Part shown: positions 1 to 13,500 of the stretch, piece after piece
Layout: each line of letters opens with the position of its first letter
How positions within the stretch are numbered: position 1 is the first letter of the stretch
Assembly: GCA_004794655.1 (NCBI GenBank)
Contig: SMMW01000584.1
Span: forward strand, 3,976,001 to 4,040,000
Direction: 5' to 3'
Length of the DNA stretch: 64,000 nt
From: Marisa cornuarietis
Lineage: Eukaryota; Mollusca; Gastropoda; Architaenioglossa; Ampullariidae
The notes under the pieces: model-generated
Database searches by the model: none
What the model was told of the DNA's origin: nothing
What the model saw: the letters and a program-made list of their open reading frames with translations, nothing else
Position numbers and translations under genes: made by a program

Positions 1-3000
1 ACCTGATCTAATAGTTCTTTTCAGGACATTTATTTTAAGATGGGATATCGTCGAATAATAATAAAAAAACCAGGTCTGGAAGGGACGTGAAAGTGGTGGA
101 GACCGTGGTAGAGCTGGAAACGTATGGTCTTTTATGGTAGTGTTTAAAAACCTTGTTGGTAGCTGCACTTCGGTCTTTATGTTAAAAAATAATACAATAC
201 TTTAATACAAAATGGCAGGTTGACTTGTTGATGTTCATGTCTTAATTATGCAAGACCACGAGTGGCCTAGCCATAGAATCACTCCTCGTCATCATGCCGA
301 TAAAGTTGGTTACACAGACAGTTGGGTGATTGTCACAGCAAACCATGGCTAACTTTCTTTGGCTTTTGCCGGTAACAGTAGGCCCATAAATAAACATCCT
401 TCATTGTCGGCAACATTCCTGTAAGATTTTTTTCGTTTTTTTTTGTGGGGGTGGGGTGGTGCATTCGAGGAGGAGTAGGGCGTTAGTTCTCACTATCCAT
501 TATTCAAATTTTTTTCATTAATGAAACACTTGAAATGGAAAATTAAAGAGGTCATTGGCTGATGTTCATTTTTAAAAAGACATCTTTGTTCTTTCACTGT
601 GGCCTCTGGACCATTCAGTGAGGCACTCGGTGACCTTGCAGCGCGTCACTTGCCTCACTAGGACTGCAGTGTGCAGACATACCCGAGAGTAGCTGCTGCT
701 CAGAGCTCGCTCTTTCGCGCGGCAGATCGTGACGACGCGAGTACGCGGCGCAGGTTGCACAGAACGTCACTTCCGGCTTTGGCACAGCGTGAATGACAGG
801 CGACCGAGATACAGTTTCGTGTGCGAAGAGCGCTGCATCGGGAGGGGCTGGGGGTGTGGATGGTGTGTGGCAGACTAGTCCGTCGTGGTTGGTAGGTGTT
901 GTGGTTTTCGTCAGGCGGGCAGACACAGAGGGGCTAGGCAGGGGACACGTGTGTGGTGGTGGTGGTGGTGGGTATCGTGCATTGAAGATGGCAATGGATG
1001 GCTGGGTGGGAGCGGTGGTGGTGGGGGGAGGATCTGCTTCGCTATTCAGATGGTGTCAGCGGTCCTTCCGTTGCGGTGAAAGTTGTTTGTCGGTGTGCAT
1101 TCGGCTGCCTACGGTCTGTTGACAGTGGTGTGCGTTGAGATCACGGGTAAACGTGTAATTGCATTTTTTTTTTCCTTTCGGTGAGTTTTGTCAGTTGTAA
1201 GCGGTTTCAACGTAACGTCACAGTGTCGTTGCCATTCTTATGCCATTTACGTCACGTATACTTCGAATTTGACTTTAGCTGACAATTCTTCAGAAGTCGG
1301 AAATATATATATAATTTCGTAGAGCATCAGCCAGCTTTTTTTATACACTATCTCTCTCTCCCCCCCCCCTAGTTTCTACACAGCGCGCTTTTCTACGTAC
1401 ACATAAACCATAAAACACATTACAACAGAAAACGTGAAAAATATCTGAAGAGCTATGTATAAAGTATATACAGTAAATGCAGATAAATATTTTCTACGTA
1501 GACAATGCCAACATTTTTAGCGTTAGAGAATAGAGATTTACACTTATGCCGTTTCGTGTAATCAAACTGGAGACGATGCCACAGTTTACCTTGCTTTGCT
1601 CATCGAAAAGACAGCACATAATAAAGACCCTCTGTTCGTGTCTGGGGGTTCGATTGTAAAAGATGCAAGAACACAGTGCGGGTAACAGTGCCTGCATGTC
1701 TGTCTGCCCGTAAAACTAGACGGTGCCATAAGATTTTGCAGTAAACCCTCCCGTTTCCCCCTCCCCGCCATACAGCAACGGCTTTTTTTTTTTTTTTTGC
1801 GAACCAGTAACTGACGTTGTTTCGATGTTACGACTCAGTCTCTTCTTGGATTCAGCACCACGCCAACCCCAACCCCAAGAAGGTGACGGAGTAAAAGACC
1901 TCGCTTTGCCTCTTTGCCGCTACCCTCCCTTCCGTTGTAGAGCTGAAGCCTGGCGTGGCTGCAGGGACAGGAAACTGAAGGCAGGAATTTTCAAAACACG
2001 GGCCCAACTGGCTTCGGCGTTGGATGTGGCTTGAATTGAAAACAGATGTGAGGGTAAGGCGGGTGGTGGGGTATGGGGCCGCCTTAATGGTCCACAGGTG
2101 CCGCCGTTCGGTTCTCGTGCTTGCCGGGCTAATTCGTTTGGAGGGAACGGTGGAGCCGAGCTCGAGCCGAGACGATTACAAGCCGTGATCCTTGTTTATT
2201 CACTTTTCGGTACATCGCATGTCCCTTCCGCTACTTCTGTGCTGTACGCCTACTTTTCGTTGCTGGGATTTAGTGCGACCTCTTTTCCTCTCTCTCACAC
2301 ACACATGCTTGCGCGCGCGCACACACACACGCACTATTTCGTGTACCATTTTGTGACTTTAAATCATAACCGAACATCTCTGCCATTTTGGGTCGCAGGT
2401 CAAGCAGTGGGCGGGCTCGTGGGTATTTTTTCATCTGCTTTTCTGATTTCCATTTGTCTTCGGGACATTTTCCAATAGAGCAGACAGGGTATAGACAACA
2501 AACTCAGTCGTACCATTTTTAGGGTTAAAAGTTACCACTGAGATAGGCGTACATTTAACATTTGAGGGCGAGACCGACGGAGTTGATAAATGACTCGCAC
2601 TAAGATTGTCTTCGCCATCTTCATCAGGGCACAAGTGTACCCTGACTCGCACTAGATTGTCTTCGCCATCTTCATCAGGACACAAGTGTACCCTGGTCTG
2701 AACAATGACTTGTCCTTGTTCACTTCCAACTTCACACGCCACCTAGTTGCCGACCCTCTCCAATCACACGAGACAATTGATTGTTGATGTTCCTGCTATG
2801 TCTCTCTCCTCCTTCAAGCAATGTTGTCGGGTGTGTTCTGGGAGGCGGCCAGCTGGACTTACAGCCCCAAAGCCTGTCAAGAGTCGTGGTGGGGAAAACT
2901 GTCAAAGCAGGTCCAGCAGGTGCTAGCGGGGAGGCTAACAGGTGCCAGCGGGGAGGCTAGCAGTTACCTCACGAGGTTAAACAGGCAGTCTAGAATATTG

Positions 3001-4256
3001 CCGCCTTTGAGATGCCCGGAGAAAAGTTTAGTTTGGAGTGTGGGGGATGGGGATGATTGGTGGAAAGGCCTGGGTGCGGAAAAAAGGCTCGATAAATAGA
3101 CTTTTGTCAAGGTTGATTTCACTGTGATGTAGGCCTTGTGTCCACTCCCATGCGCATGTGTACTTCAACATGTACGTTGTTGATGCTATGTATTAGCCAC
3201 CACATCACATCTGACGATAAGCCAATTTGCTGCGAAAAGAATTTGCGGTGCGTGTACTGATATTGAAACTGGAGAATCTTTGATCAAACCAGACCAGTGC
3301 CTCTTTGTATCGTTTAGGTACTAGTTGAGGGTATTGTGCAGACGTCAAACTGTCGACAAAGAATCTCGTCAAAAGGCCAGTTGGTCCGTGTGAAGATTTG
3401 ACCGTCAAGTAGCGGTGTTGTAGGGAGGGAGAAGATATGTGAGGGGTGGGGGTGCTGTCGGAAAACTCTGCGCGACGGCAAGCTGTGCGTACGAGCAAGC
3501 AGGCCAAGCCGCGCCGCGCCGCGCCGCCCACCCGTACGTTGTTGGTACGTCCACACGCCAGCGGGCGCCTCGATCGGCTGTACCCTCTCTGCCACTCTCA
3601 CCGCAGCCTCCTCGGCACGTTTATCAGATGGACGGCTGCGAGAGTAGCGAGAGCACGAGGCACCGGCAAAGCTGGCACGGAGGCAGGAAGGGGGGGAAAA
3701 CAAGTGACAGACTTTCTCACCTCCCCATTGTAGCGCGTCTTCCGGAGTGACCAAGACACTACCAGCAACCACCCCATCCAGGGGCATTGTGCTCTTGTCC
3801 AACCTTCTCTCCCAGCACACGTTTGGATGGGTTATGGCGTGGCGTGTCAACGTTCGAACACTGCCTTTAGTCCCTTTGGTGTCGCTGGCTCGCTAGGGCC
3901 GGCCGCCCTTTGAGCCCATCCCTCCTAAACGGTCTTAGATGTCCAGCACGGACTGGTGTGACGTCACCTATTGCTCCACGTGGGTGGTTGCTACTTCGTT
4001 GTAAACGCGCTGAGACAAACCTGTTTAACTCGGGGACAAGGTCTGTCGCGGAAGTCTCTTCAGTGCAGAAGGCAGGTCTGGAGGATATTCTTTTAAATCA
4101 AAGACAATATTATTTTTATGTGAACTTACTGTCTGTTCAACACCTGAAAGTGATCTTTAAAAAAGAAAACGGATTGTGGACATAGCTTCGTAAAAAGTAG
4201 AGCAGGGAAGTGTCGTGGTCTACTTAGGTGTCATCTTGGACGGAGAATACGGAGCT
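1..4256. promoter_or_regulatory. CpG-retaining upstream region, no supported gene
   Basis: CpG-containing sequence with G/T-rich (about 790-1130) and C/G-rich (about 3460-3760) stretches. Holds a (GGT)n run near 953-970, a CA/CG dinucleotide run near 2293-2334, and small tandem duplications at 2592-2694 and about 2917-2960. Several ORFs of 60-180 codons overlap in both strands here but show no domain or splice support. A gtgagt at 1181 could be the donor of a non-coding first exon. Likely regulatory DNA or an intron of longer E-protein transcripts. Confidence 0.35.
2592..2694 (+). repeat. Two-copy tandem duplication of about 52 bp
   Basis: Two near-identical units starting gactcgcacta and ending caagtgtaccct differ by one indel and one substitution. 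Confidence 0.85.
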
Positions 4257-4456
4257 TGTTTGCATCACAACATACTCGCGTGGCGGAGACAAGCACACAC
4301 TCGAACAAAATCTCCTCCTATGGTAACTTGCTGAGCCTGACTGCCGTTCTGCCGCTTGTCTACTCAACGGCCTGTGAGGTGGTGGTGGTGGTGGTGTCCC
4401 TGTTGTTTTGTTTCTTCGTGGCTTATCTAACCGCCAAGACGGATCCATCGCGCAGA

Positions 4457-4516
4457 ATGTACTGCACTAACCCTTTTTATCGGCCCTTCATGTACCTGCC
4501 AACAAAACTGACAAAT
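4457..4516 (+). CDS. TCF12: E-protein alternative first exon, conserved 'MYC' short-isoform N-terminus
   Basis: Twenty codons starting [13 protein letters not shown] end in phase 0 at a GTGAGT donor and join VYSPSP of the next exon. Vertebrate TCF4-A and TCF12 HEBAlt start with a similar MYC-initiated peptide (MYCAYP...) just before VYSPS or VYAPS, so position, length and first residues agree. This is the first in-frame ATG; the upstream frame is open but has no ATG. A four-codon upstream ORF (4320-4334) and a (GTG)n run (about 4377-4396) lie in the presumed 5' UTR. The isoform would lack AD1 but keep AD2 and bHLH. The transcription start is not resolved. Confidence 0.8.
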
Positions 4517-7500
4517 GTGAGTATATACACACGCGTGCATGCGTGTGCGTGAGAGAGAGAATTTCTGAGGAAACTTTTTCGTGAATAATGACGTGCACAC
4601 ACTAGCAGATCGTCTGCAAGATTGTTACTCTGTGTATGCTTCTTGACTACTATCTCCCAATCTGTCACTGCAGTCATGTCAGCCAGGTCGCTAGAGCGTA
4701 AAGTTTTGTTTTTGAAAGGGAAAGAATTGCAAGAGTCAAAATCTAAGTCTGCGAGCATACATGCTTGTAACTGTCTGGGATTTGTGTCCAGTAATAACCG
4801 ATGGCCAGAGGATTGAAAAGTGTTCTCAGTCCGTTTTGCCCATGTTAATTGGTCCATACATGTATTTTCCGGGTCCTTGGATCATGACGATCAGAGTGTT
4901 TTATCAGTATTTCCCCCTATAAACTCTTATCGCTCGGACATTTGACTTTGGGTTGCGCTGCTTGCATCATATTCATTTGTATTTCCGAAAAATTACTTTG
5001 AAGTGTTGTTGATTTTTTTTTTTTGCCTTAATAAGCAACAGTCTTTGGTATTCAAATCCCACTAAGGACATCGAGTCATATAGAGGCATATTTTGAAATG
5101 TTAAGTAGGCCAATGAGGAGCTCAGTGTATAGCTTCTGATGGAAGCAGGTGATCAGAATATTCAAACATGTCTGGAATATCAGCTTTAACCCCCTCTCCC
5201 TCCGCTCACTAAAATAAGTTCGTGAGGGACGGTTTAAGTTTTAATCAATAGTCATAAGAACGTGAATCTAGGCAGTGGAACGTTTTATTAGGACATGAGG
5301 TCAGAGAGACGGCATTCAACCACGGACGTGTCTCTTTTCTTTGGACTACTTGCGGATGTTCCCCCCCCCCCAAGTTAACTTTTAGAACGAGGCCAAAGCA
5401 CATATTGGCTTCCGGTTTAACTATCAACATCAAGAAAAAGAGCAGACGATGTGAGCTCGCATGATGACGGAAGTACAAAAGCTCAACCTTTATGATCTGT
5501 TGTATTTTCAGTTTCTAAGTCGTGGGAAATGGAGATCGAGGACTTTTGCCAAAAAGTAAAGGGGGGAAAAAGAAGTAAAAAGTAGTGCGTCTGTTGTTGA
5601 CTTTAAGAATTTAATCGTGGTTCCGGATATTAAACTAACACTAATGGTTCGCCAATACCTGACAGCCTTCAGCTTTGCGAGAGGATAAGAGCTTGTTTCG
5701 GCAGACACCCAGCAGTCCAGAGATACACGTCCTTGTCAGCTGTGGAGTTCATGAAATAACAACTTCTTTCTTTCTAGACATCTTTGGCGCCTTTATTGTA
5801 AAAATAAATTCTTAATACATTTGCATATTTTAAATAATAAGTACAACAGATTATAATTTTTTTATTAACAGAAAGTCGAAGGCGATGGAAACTTTCTTTT
5901 TTTCTGTTAAGATTTCGCCGTATTTCGCATAATTTTGCTTTAAGGTTTGCCCTATTCCTGCTTAAAATCGACATTTTAATAAATGAATATTTTACACGGC
6001 CGGATTGGATATTGTTTACTGATTTTAAACAAGATTCTGTTAAGGTGTTTTGGTATCTCTGATTTATTAGAGGTGTCATTGTCGATCCTGCCCTCATCAA
6101 ACATCAGCAAAATATTAAAGTTAAAGGACATTTGCTATCTTTACATTTATAATATCCCCCCCCCCCCGTAGGACTGGTGAAAAAGTTAAATGTTACTTTA
6201 GCTTTTCTACTCTGTGTAATTTACATTATAAAGGTTATACAACGCTACATTTTAATTGTAAACCCCTGGACTACCTTTCTTTATTTATTTAAACTGCAAT
6301 GGAATCTATTTCCCCATTTTGCTTGTACCGAAAAGAACAATAAAATCATTAATGTACAATAAACTCTCCGAGTTTTATCTGTAACAGCTGTCGCCTGTTT
6401 CGCTTTTGGGACTTCTTGTGGTAAGCCCTCTTTGTTCTGGGCCCTGTTCCGCGCGCTTGAGCATTCGATACAGCGCCAAATTAGAATCTGTTTTGAAGTA
6501 TCCCGCAGTTACTATCAATAGAACACACATACCCTGAAATGAACAAGTAAGTGACGCGTGTAACAGTGTGCCAGGCGATCGTTGGTTTAGGGGATTCTAT
6601 ATTAATTTTTCCAGTGCGGAGTACGTTAATTATCGCAAACTCCCGCACACTTCTACTTACCCATTTCTCCCCCGCACCCCCATCCTTCTTTCTCACTCAC
6701 AAACACACGTCTGTCGTGTGCACCATTATATAACTACTCCATCTCTACACTGTTTACAGTCCCTATATTCCTATATACCTTTCTCCCTTTTATTACGGTC
6801 TACTCTTGTACTTCATCTTTATGTTGTTCAATGTGCGCCTATACGTATCTCACCGTCCACTGTCTGCTACCTAATGTTCACTGTTCATTTTATCATTACT
6901 GGTCAGCGCAGAGTACGACCTATCTTGATCATGATGCTGTGCGATACAAGTACACAAATTATTATTATTATTATTATTATACACACATAGAACAGTGATT
7001 TAATGGTGGCTCCTTTGCTGAAGCTCACAGTTCGAAGAGGCCGAAACACTACCAGAAGTTGCTTCCTATCCATTATGATTAGGGACTGCGCTGCGCGGAA
7101 CCAAAGGAAGTTAGCGTTAAAGGTAGTGAAACCTTAAAGGCCAACACGAGTGCAACATTTTTTTCCCTTTATGATCGGGTTAAGTTCATTTAAAAATGAT
7201 TCCCGAAATATGAGTACATAATTATGCTTAATTTACAAGATATAATACTTCAAAGATCGACATTCTCATCTGGCACTAGGAAAGCAGAAGAAAATTACTT
7301 TCCTACACTGGAGAGTTCCGTTGCGCGCAAGTAGTAGCAGGGAGTGTGGCTCAATTAAGCAAATCTATGTGGTCTTCGAGTCAAATGAAGAAAAGTCGCT
7401 CAGGTTATCGTGTTCAAGAAGTGATTTTTTTGCCCAGAAAATGAAAGCTGATTTTGGAATACAGCCCTACAGATTTTAACTTTATTTAGAAGCTTCTACT

Positions 7501-10500
7501 GATTAAGAGGTCCAAACCAAATTCACTTGACAGACTGTTAAGTAAATCTTCTCCAGATCAAAATTTAATGGACAGCAATCGCGGTCATTGCAGTCTACCT
7601 TGTAATACTGATTTTCAGTAGGCGCATTTTAGTTAATTTTTCCATGTGTATTTTTATTAATAAAATATGAACGCATTTCAAATGTGCGTTTGTCTAAGAT
7701 AACATTTCTGTAGTTTTTTTATTTAATAGATGATTAATTTCCAGCACTGCATTTTTATATTATAGATACAGTTGACTGCTGAAAATGGCTTTTTCAACCA
7801 TTAAACATGTAATAACATAATGAAAGTTTGAGACATCGATGTAAAAACTTTTTTTCCCCTCATTTAGCTGCAGTGTAAAATTTACTATTTACTAACTCGA
7901 ACGTAATTTTGTTTAAACTTCTCATACGTTTGTCACCTCAATTCTTTTTAAGGTGTTTCGAGCACACACATCAGTGGTTTTTCTCACAGTCAGTTGTTTT
8001 TAGCATTATGCTGGATAAAGATACGACTGATGATGTGTTTGTGACTGTGTCACGACGTTACGTCTACAGATCAGACGGTGTAGAAAGCGTCGATGTTGCG
8101 TATATCAGCGGTTTTCAAACTTTTCCAGACGCGTACTACTTTCGAAAATTCGAATTGGCCGAGTACCACCTCCCAACCTTACATACAGCCCCCGTAATAT
8201 ATATATATACACACACATTCTTTTATTTTGGCGTGTGGTGCTCGCATACCACTCGTCATACCTTCGCGTACCAGTAGTGGTACGGTACCACAGTTTGAAA
8301 ACCTCTGACGTATATGGTGCTTGATCTACCAGTAATCGTAGTTGGTTTTAACAGCTCGTGCTTTTGTATAGTTGGTACTGCTGTGGGAAGATCTTTTCGT
8401 TTTACTGAAACATCAAGACTTGCCTGTAAATACTGGATAGCGATCGCTTTTGAAATGTTTTGCACAAATTCTGGAGTACGGTGTGGGGACGAAGTTTGCG
8501 CGGCACGTTTGAACAAAGCAGAGATCTGTATATACAGACCTTTGAACATTGTTAATCCACCGGTGGTTGTAGCATGTTTAGAAAATGACAATGAGTACAA
8601 ACTAACTCCATCTGAGTGTTGAAGAGAACATTCAGCAACTGCACATTGTGTCCTGGTCTGTTTTCTTTTACGGGATTCCATCTTTCCTCTTGGAATTCAG
8701 CTCTTGCAGACGACGGTTTTCAGAATTACTACCATTTCGTCACTTTCTGTTTCCTCGAGAAATCCAGGTGTGCTTAAGGGAAAATTATTATTATAAATTT
8801 TCTCGTGCCTCTTCGTCATAAAATACCACCGTGATATGTTTTTGAGACACTCTGTTTCGCTGAGCGCTCGTGTTGGCCTTTAAGGGGATAAAAGATGATC
8901 GTTTGTGTCATGAAATGGCTGGCGATGATGAATTGATGAAGCGACAGGCAGCTTGGCAGAGAGCGAGGTGGTGATCGTGAGCAGCGGGAGAGAAGAAGCC
9001 GTCGGTCGAGAGAGTAACCTTCCCTTGGGACATGACGCGCGGCAAAATGAGGGAGAGCAGGTGATCGGACGGACGAGGTCCCAATTATTTCAGGGCCTGA
9101 CGCTTTCGTCGCTGTAGTTCTAGAGGAACAAAGCCTGATTGTGCAAAAATTAATAGCGCTCGTCTTTTCTTCTTTTGAGTGGAAAGATGGATAATTCACC
9201 CGAAAGTGAAACACAACAGCTCACAAAGCGACGAATGAGGGAAAAACTCGCAAGTTCCTGCCCCATTACTTTTAGCCAGTTAGTTGATCATTTTAAGAAA
9301 CGATAGACTATATTGTTCGAAAATGGAGGGAGATAATGCTGGTGGAGGATTCCTGTTAACTACTAGACCTGATTAACCTTCTGTTGACATAAAGGACACA
9401 TTGTTGCACTTACATTGTCAAGTGTCTGTTTCTGTAATATGCGTTATATCTTTTTTTGAAAAATAAAGTGTGATTAAAACAGTGCGATACATCGAATTCT
9501 TTGCATTGTTAAAATAATTTAGAGGCTTGTTCAGTACGCTGTGAATGAAAAACTATAAAGGAACCGACATCCAGCCATACAACAAAGAAACAAGGTCAGC
9601 AACCGGATGATGTCATGGCAAACAACTAAGTGCATGAAGATGAAAAGGAGTCAGCGTAGGAGGTCTCTTGGTTTTAACTGTTATCTCTCTTAAAGGGGTG
9701 GGTCTTGAGGCCACTGTATAGTAGGCACTGTGGAAGAGAATGGGGCAGAAAATTTCAAACGGTGGGTTCAGAGAAGGAGAAAGAGCGTTAACAATAACAA
9801 TAAACGCAAAATTTGTATAGCGCATACTCACACTGGTAAGGAGCATGAACGAGATTTGAGCAACATAGCAGGGATCGGCGTTAGGACGGCAACACAAGGA
9901 GACCAAAGAGACCGACTCATAAGGCGTCAGTAACGCAGGGGTAGTGAAGACTTTGTGGTTGCACAGTGCGGCAATCTTGTTACAAATGTCAGACCGCACT
10001 GTCAACCAGTGGAGCTCGCGAAGAAGGGATGTAGCCTGTTGCCCTTTCACCTACAGAAGACAATAGGAGTGGTATTATTTTCAGCCATACTCTATTTAAT
10101 CAAATATATTCTCCTGATTACACGCTGAAAAGGGTGAATAATTCACGGGTATATGCCATTTTTTCAGTCTCAGCTGGTGAAAATTCAAAACTAAAAAATG
10201 TCACTTTATACTGTAGATTAAAAGCAGATGTGGGCAGACAATCTAAAGCTTCTAGACGTTTGGCTTCATCTGTGATTTGAGTTCAATGAAGATTTGCTGC
10301 AGACACATTGAATTCATTTGACTTTTTGACAGGAAAAGGGATTTTCTGCAGCATATATGAGTAATTATTATAGTTAAGGTAGATAAACATGCTGCTAGAC
10401 AAAAAGAAACCAGATATTGTTTCTGGGAAACTAAGCGTTTGGAAGGCCCTCCCCTCATCTCCCAACTTTCTTCAGAAAGCTTTTGAGGGAATACATCTGA

Positions 10501-13500
10501 TGGTATAGACTTCAAATTTTGTTGGTAAGCAGCATGCTGATTGTGTAGTGTGATATTTCCACAAATTTTGTGATGTGAGATTTTTGTAGGATTGTTAAAA
10601 CATCTACTGTAATAAAACATGGCCAGGTGGCCACTTTTTCCACCTCTTGTATAAGTTTAATGCACAGGAGAATTCTGACTGTTTATAATCTTCATTTTCC
10701 TAGTCTAATACTTGCATTAGTGTATAATTCCTCAGTGAAGGACAACATAAAAGTTTAGTTTTTATCTTGCTGCATACATCAAAATGTGTTGGGATCATTC
10801 GCTTTCAGTTCATTTTTTTTAGGGGATTTTGGGAAGCATGAGGTACGTGGGCAGGAGGGGCGGGGGCTGGTGCCTGATACATAAGCAATAATGGTAGAGA
10901 CAGTAATTTGTTATTATCTAAGATAAAATATCTGTATAGATGTACGTTCAGTTTTTGTATGTCTGTGGTAGTGGTGCATTAGAAAACATGTTTAGAGGCA
11001 GTTCCAACCTCATGTCCACCATTGGAAGAAGCTTGTAGGTATGCAAACAGAAGGCAGCCAAATTTGTCTGTGTGTTGAAAGTAAGGTACCTAGAGTACTG
11101 TGTCTGCGCTCCTCCCCATCAAAAAAAAAAAGATTAACAATTGCGAGGATAGGAACAGGGGTCTGCACAATAGAGTTTAAAAAAAAAACAAATCAAGGAC
11201 AGTTGTGAAAGCCTTCCTTCAGCAATGACTGGTGAAACCTTTTGCCACATCTTACTTTTAACTTCCCAAGTAAACAATACAGACAAAGAAAATGAAGAGA
11301 CACTTGTGATACAGGGGCTGAGTGTCCATACTGTGTTTGTAAGATGGAATTAGTGGGGTTGGGAAAGACAGGTGTTGTCAAAGGAGCTGTGATGAGGGTG
11401 GGGTGTGGGCCAGCAATTTTTTTTTTTTTTACCATAGCAAAATGATTTGGATAATTGTGGCTCTTAAAATTATGACTTTTGTGAGAGTGTGTGTGTGTGT
11501 TTTGCATGACACTTCAGCACTGTGCACAAATTGGCTTGAGTGCACACATAAAAAGGAGTAAAATATAAAAGGAGAGAGGGAGTGGTTGAGCATATCCACT
11601 TCAATGCATTCACACGTGTATTTTCCCTAATCATTTCATGTTCTCTGATCTTGCTATAATTTCACTTCTGTCAGCATCTTTTTGTGTTAATCAGCGTTTA
11701 ATCAGAAAACTTAAAAAGCAGAGGTAAAGTAGAAGATACCTTTACTCTTAGATGAGTTTGTTTCTATGTTGCATGATTGCCCTTAATGCAGTCTTAATCA
11801 ATTTCTGTTTGGAGCAGCAGTGTTTATTTTTATGGGGTGTTAATCTGATGTGCAGTTTCATCAGTTTTATTTTTTCTTCATTTGTTGCTCTTTAGTTTCC
11901 TGTATGCTTCATCCTGTCTTTATAGCCATGTAATTATTAGCAGTAATGATAAAACATAATCTTCAAGATTTTAGAATCATCAAGACTGTAGAGGGTTTGT
12001 TAGAGGATAACACGCAAAGCAGCAAAATATAGGCACTACCAGTAATATCACTTATAACCATAACTATTATAACTGTGGATATAATAATAATGTGAACTTA
12101 TAATGCGCATCATAACCAAGATAAATCACACTCTCTGCGCAGACCAATAATGGTAAATGAAAGATAACAGTGTATTAGTTTATCGTGAGATACGTATAGG
12201 CACATGGAACACAAAGATGAGGTACAAGAGTAGAATGAAAAGCAATGGAGGAATGTATAAAGGGATGTAGGTACTGTAAACACTGTACTGTATTTGAGGT
12301 CTTTAATGGTGTAGGATTATTTGACAACATTGCAAAGTTTAATAGGGATTTAGTGTGTAGTAAAAAATGCTGTTGGTACTTGAAAAATGAGAAAAACAAG
12401 CATTTCTATTTATTTTGGGCTGTGATACTACTGTTTTATAATGTTCACTGGATAAAGATTTAAATCTAAACAAAGTGGTTAATGTGACATCATTTTTAGC
12501 ATCCTGAAATGTTTAAATTTTGTCCTGCAGGTGTATTCCCCAAGTCCTGAGGAGTACGGGCAGGAGTCTCCTCGGTATACCTCACCGAAACCAATGTACA
12601 GCAAATACTTTATGGGTGAGCCATTGCTGCTTGTTTGGGTTTTTTCCCCTCACTATTGTATCAGGGAGTGAAGTGTATTAAGGAATGACTTTGTGTTTGT
12701 GATGTTGTGTATTCTTTTTGTGCACATGTGTTCCTCCACCACTACCACACACAAACACGCATGCATGCGCGCACACCCCACCCCTCCTTACAGTTTGTTT
12801 GACTTTATGCTCTTGATGTAGCACACAGACCAATTGGGGCTCTTGCTTTTTTTCTTTTGCGTTTTCCCTGCATTTTGTAAGGTTTTGCAGACCTATGTTA
12901 TTAAAAATGTTCTGGCAAAACAACTCTTGTTATTATATATGTATAGCCATTGAAGTTTACTTGGCTGTGTAAACCATTGATTTGCAGACCCTTATCCTAC
13001 TGCTACTGTTGCAGATCCCCCGGGACATGGGGCACAAGACCATTGGCCAGGACCAGCAGGGCAGCTGACTTCTGCATATACATTACCAGGTGGTCCTCAT
13101 TACTCACAGCCTTCATACATGAATCATCCTGAAATGGTCAGTATTTAGGGTGCATGAAACAAAAAGTACTTGATACAAAAGAAGATTGTTAGCTAGTCTC
13201 TTTAAGGTGTCTAAGAAATTCAAGTGTCTCTTTCTTTCCTCTTCCTTTTCACTTTCCCCCATTCCTATGTGTACATGAAAGAAAGTGGGTGAATATTTGG
13301 TATAACACTGCTTTAATTGCTCTTTCTTTAACACTAGAAGTTTTATAGACGCCCTACTATCAACAGAAGGAGCATGTGAAACCTGCATGTTTAATTGGGT
13401 AAATCACATTTATTTATTGGATGCTGTACATTTTTCCTTCCATTTCGTTCATTGTTGGGGGGAAAAACCCCTAATGTTTCCTGCAAGAGATGAATGTATA

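Larger units (their letters stand above)
4517..12530 (+). other. Large first intron of the MYC isoform
   Basis: About 8 kb without a supported exon. Roughly the first 5.5 kb retains CpG; from about 10.1 kb it becomes CpG-poor. Contains a hAT-type MITE (8106-8307), an (ATT)n run (6958-6980), a LINE remnant (about 9785-10045) and a LINE-tail-like stretch (about 12081-12150). The other ORFs in it have no recognisable domain. Confidence 0.6.

Noticed and set aside
572..1122. Overlapping ORFs on both strands in the G/C-rich 5' stretch
   Set aside because: They arise from (GGT)n and CpG-rich composition. No domain, no splice context and both strands are equally open.
3205..3850. 178-codon ORF on the - strand and 103-codon ORF on the + strand
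   Set aside because: Arg/Ala/Pro-rich shadow frames in a GC-rich block with no recognisable motif.
7133..7165. TTAAAGGCCAACACGAGTGCAAC resembles the left end of the 50.6-kb MITE
   Set aside because: No matching right end was found within 500 bp; at most a solo or broken end. The match is short.
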